This document shows positions 61,510 through 64,000 of a stretch of DNA of 64,000 nt, piece by piece. A program made the translations under genes and the position numbers. The DNA lies in the NCBI GenBank assembly GCA_030248215.1, contig JASANG010003922.1, positions 62,001-126,000 of the forward strand, written 5' to 3'. The notes below the pieces were generated by a model. It did not search any database. It saw only the letters and a program-made list of their open reading frames with translations, and had not been told where the DNA came from. Within the stretch, counting starts at the first letter, position 1. Each line of letters opens with the position of its first letter. Source of the stretch: Enoplolaimus lenunculus. Its lineage: Eukaryota; Nematoda; Enoplea; Enoplida; Thoracostomopsidae.

Positions 61510-63141
61510 TTAAACTGCTTCACGCAGAGCAGTTTCAAACTGGCGAAGCTTTGTTGCTATTGACATATCGACAAACCGGTCCCCAACAGTCACTGTCATT
61601 CCGCCAACTAATGAAGGATCAACCTAAAACAAAACGATACTCATATATAGATAATTAGAACAAAATTTGGTTCTAATCCAACACTCAGGAAACAAAAATC
61701 AACCGGGTGTCATTCGATATCGGTCGTATTTAACTTAATTAGCGCTGAATAATCAATTTTTTTTCGTGGTTTACGATTCGTTCAACAACCGCTTGAGACA
61801 GGGTATAAACAGATATCAGTTTCCGGTAAAATAACGGAAATTCAGTTATTTTACGCTCAAAATTAGTTATTAATCAGGTGTAAATCCCACATTTTTCACA
61901 TCTGTGGCAATTGTTCGAAATGAAATAAATAGAAGAATTCACTAAAATCTTAAAAATTCCGATGAATCCGAATTTTTTTCTTTAAAATTTCATAACCCCA
62001 AAAATATTTGCCACGCTTCAATTGTATTGGCCCAAAAAATCTTTGAAACTTTTATACTTTCAGTATCCGCTTTCCGTTGTTTTGATCACGATCCGTTTCC
62101 GTTTTATTTTTTAACTATCCGTTTACACCCTGGCTTGAGATAAACCATGTGTGGTAAAATTTTATTACAGGCCTAGTTTGAGTTTATTACTGTTCAATAC
62201 TTAATGTTGAAATAATAGATCTCGAACACGAACGTCGGTAACACAAAAGCAACGTGTTAAACCAACACAAACTGATATCGTTTCATAAAGTAATATACTT
62301 TACCTTCGACAGGATATTCAATTTGTCTCCTGGCTTTACAAATGCTTGTAACGTCGTAGTCAATTCTTTAAGCGTAGCGTCATCCAACGGCTGAAATCAA
62401 CGTACATATAGTTCAATGTTTTCTTGTAAAATAATATTCCCCGAACACAAACAACTTGAGATGGGCGGTCTCAGTTAAAGTTTTAACCATTTATGTCCGC
62501 AATTTTTACAATAAAACCTAGACTTGCATCCAACCATGTACTTGTAAGGCACTGTTAACGTGTGTCACAATTAGTACTAAACGCTGCTTCAGACGCAGAC
62601 TCAGATGTCTGACAACAAATTACTAACAGTGCATAATTTTTCACTGCATTGGTATTATGCGCACCTTAGCTGTGGTTACTTCGCATGGAACCTCACCACG
62701 ATGTGCGGACATTAATTCAGCATATGACTTGCAAATTGAATCTAAATCCTTTAGTCGCCCATTCTCAGCGATTAACCCTTAAAAATAGAAAGTTGAATTA
62801 TTGTTAGTTAAACGAAACTAGTAACTAAACACCCTTATAAGTATACTAGATTGTGTTACACAACAATCGGTGGCAAATTTCACAACGGAACATGTAAGTC
62901 TACATATTTCTGACTTTCAAACAACGGGCTTTTTTCACAGCTTACCATTTGCGTTTAAAATTAGGTTTTATTTTTTCGCCAGCCGTTAAAAATTAAATAT
63001 TGCGGAAAAATCACTGGTTTTAAACTACTACACATCACAGGCAAGTAAACCAATCACGTGTTACACGTATTTAACGCTTACCAAGGAAGTTTGAAGAAAT
63101 TTCAGACTGTCTCAGTTTGCTAGCAATGCTTTGTATCGCTT
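61510..63141 (-). CDS. ATP5PO: ATP synthase subunit O / OSCP, mitochondrial (3' part)
   Basis: Peripheral-stalk subunit linking F1 to the stator of mitochondrial ATP synthase. Exons: 63082-63141, 62665-62777, 62304-62390, 61510-61623 (stop TAA); GT-AG borders and phases agree, giving 123 C-terminal residues. Family landmarks: [53 protein letters not shown] and TALREAV at the end, matching human OSCP (AENGRL, HRGEVPC, DPSILGGM, YVDMS, AMREIV). The mitochondrial presequence and the N-terminal half lie beyond 64000. A hAT-type element sits in the intron between 61623 and 62304. Confidence 0.95.
61799..62132. mobile_element. hAT-type MITE with perfect 8-bp duplication, in ATP5PO intron
   Basis: Starts CAGGGTATAAACAGATATCA and ends ACTATCCGTTTACACCCTG; gcttgaga flanks it at 61791-61798 and 62133-62140. 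It is 334 bp and collinear with 36292-36666 and the outer part of 33551-34325. Confidence 0.93.
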
Positions 63142-64000
63142 CTGAAACACGACTATTAATAGTTGGACTTCACAATTTGACACTTGGCAATGATGCCAAA
63201 ATGGCCAAATTAAATTAATACACATACTGTCCAACAGTGCACGAATTAAGTATAAAAAGTAGTTAATCAATTTATACAGGGATTTTGGACAGAAGAGTTG
63301 CAAGATGGTACAAAGTTAACCAACAATTTAATCTCAGAAACATTTCGACAACTGTAACAAATAAGACAAACACTACATAAGGTACATAATATCAGGGTGC
63401 AACCAGATACCGATAAATGCCGGAGCCGGATAATCTAATATCCGGCTGGAGTCGGATAATTATTTCAAATCTAATACTAGATTGCATTCCAATATCAGAA
63501 CGTAGCTAACACTTGTTCCTTAAATGGCCTAAGGTATCCAAAGTGTTTACGTTACAAAGCTAAGTCTCATGCCGATGCATTTTCAACATTCTAACAACGA
63601 CCCTATTTCATTACTCTATGTTTATGTAACGTTGCGTTCAGTTGCAATACTATTAATTGTTTGGCCCGTGTTAGTTTTAAGGGCATCCAGTTTTCCCTAG
63701 GTACTATAAAATAGAGGCGGCTATAATCAGCTACGGGAGGCTCGGTTTCAGTAAACCTCGGTATTTGGTAAGTCTCATTTTTTGAGTCTCTGTGGCTTGG
63801 AATAAGGGTTAGGCTAAGGCTTACTTTATTTTTACGCTGAAGCTTAGTCTTTTTACGTTCCTCAAATAACACTGGTCATGTTTATCATGTTTTCCAGCGG
63901 TATTGTAACCCACTAAACTTTTTTGCCGCAGCCGGATACCCGGTCGCACCCTGCATAATATATCGCTTTCTGAAATCTAGTTGAAAAGTAGGCGACTGTT
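63142..64000. other. ATP5PO intron, upstream part
   Basis: No further OSCP exon is found before the window ends. Most of it is the hAT-type element at 63393. Confidence 0.5.
63393..63953. mobile_element. hAT-type MITE with perfect 8-bp duplication
   Basis: Starts CAGGGTGCAACCAGATACCG and ends CGGATACCCGGTCGCACCCTG minus its first base; cataatat flanks it at 63385-63392 and 63954-63961. The 561-bp copy contains foreign pieces: a CTCGGTTTCAG block (63735-63800, also at 31635) and a CTAAGGCTTACT block of the GGCC family (63800-63870). Confidence 0.88.

Overview
The window looks like nuclear DNA of an invertebrate metazoan. It is AT-rich, its genes are split into many short exons by introns of mostly 100-700 bp with clean GT-AG borders, and noncoding DNA is packed with short DNA transposons and tandem repeats. 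The exact phylum cannot be fixed from sequence alone; a tunicate-like compact genome would fit the intron sizes, but that is a guess.

Six protein genes are supported. (1) PGAP1, GPI inositol-deacylase, + strand, 84-9495, 19 exons, 5' end outside the window. (2) A secreted, unrecognised 1007-residue protein, + strand, 15942-22414: a signal-peptide exon, a 3.4 kb intron holding a 46-bp minisatellite, then one 2.9 kb exon with three C8-like cysteine modules. (3) A three-finger C2H2 zinc-finger protein with a very long polyglutamine region, - strand, 25606-28254. (4) An alpha-galactosidase A / alpha-N-acetylgalactosaminidase family enzyme, - strand, 43912-48421, 9 exons, with an unusual C-terminal membrane anchor. 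(5) An N4BP1/KHNYN-type KH-NYN ribonuclease, - strand, 51219-57840, 10 exons. (6) ATP synthase OSCP subunit, - strand, 61510-63141, last 4 exons. Exon phases add up to an open frame in every multi-exon model. The genes do not form one pathway; their adjacency appears incidental.

Between and inside the genes lie several families of non-autonomous DNA transposons, many with intact target-site duplications: hAT-type copies (CAGGG...CCCTG ends, 8-bp duplications), a second 8-bp-duplication family (GGCC... ends, CCTAAG-rich interior), TA-inserting elements, and a TTAA-flanked piggyBac-type element carrying a tRNA-like segment. Two 26-bp satellite blocks (37.05-38.56 kb and 40.80-42.37 kb) are separated by a 2242-bp segment with AATTG on both sides. 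A pair of opposed 16-bp repeat arrays (30.88-32.27 kb) looks like a Foldback element. Two small broken LTR-type retroelement remnants (about 29.0-29.9 kb and 49.0-49.5 kb) are fossils.

The most interesting candidates are the membrane-anchored alpha-galactosidase, the orphan C8-like secreted protein, the Foldback-like inverted arrays, the split satellite and the TTAA element with a tRNA-like core.
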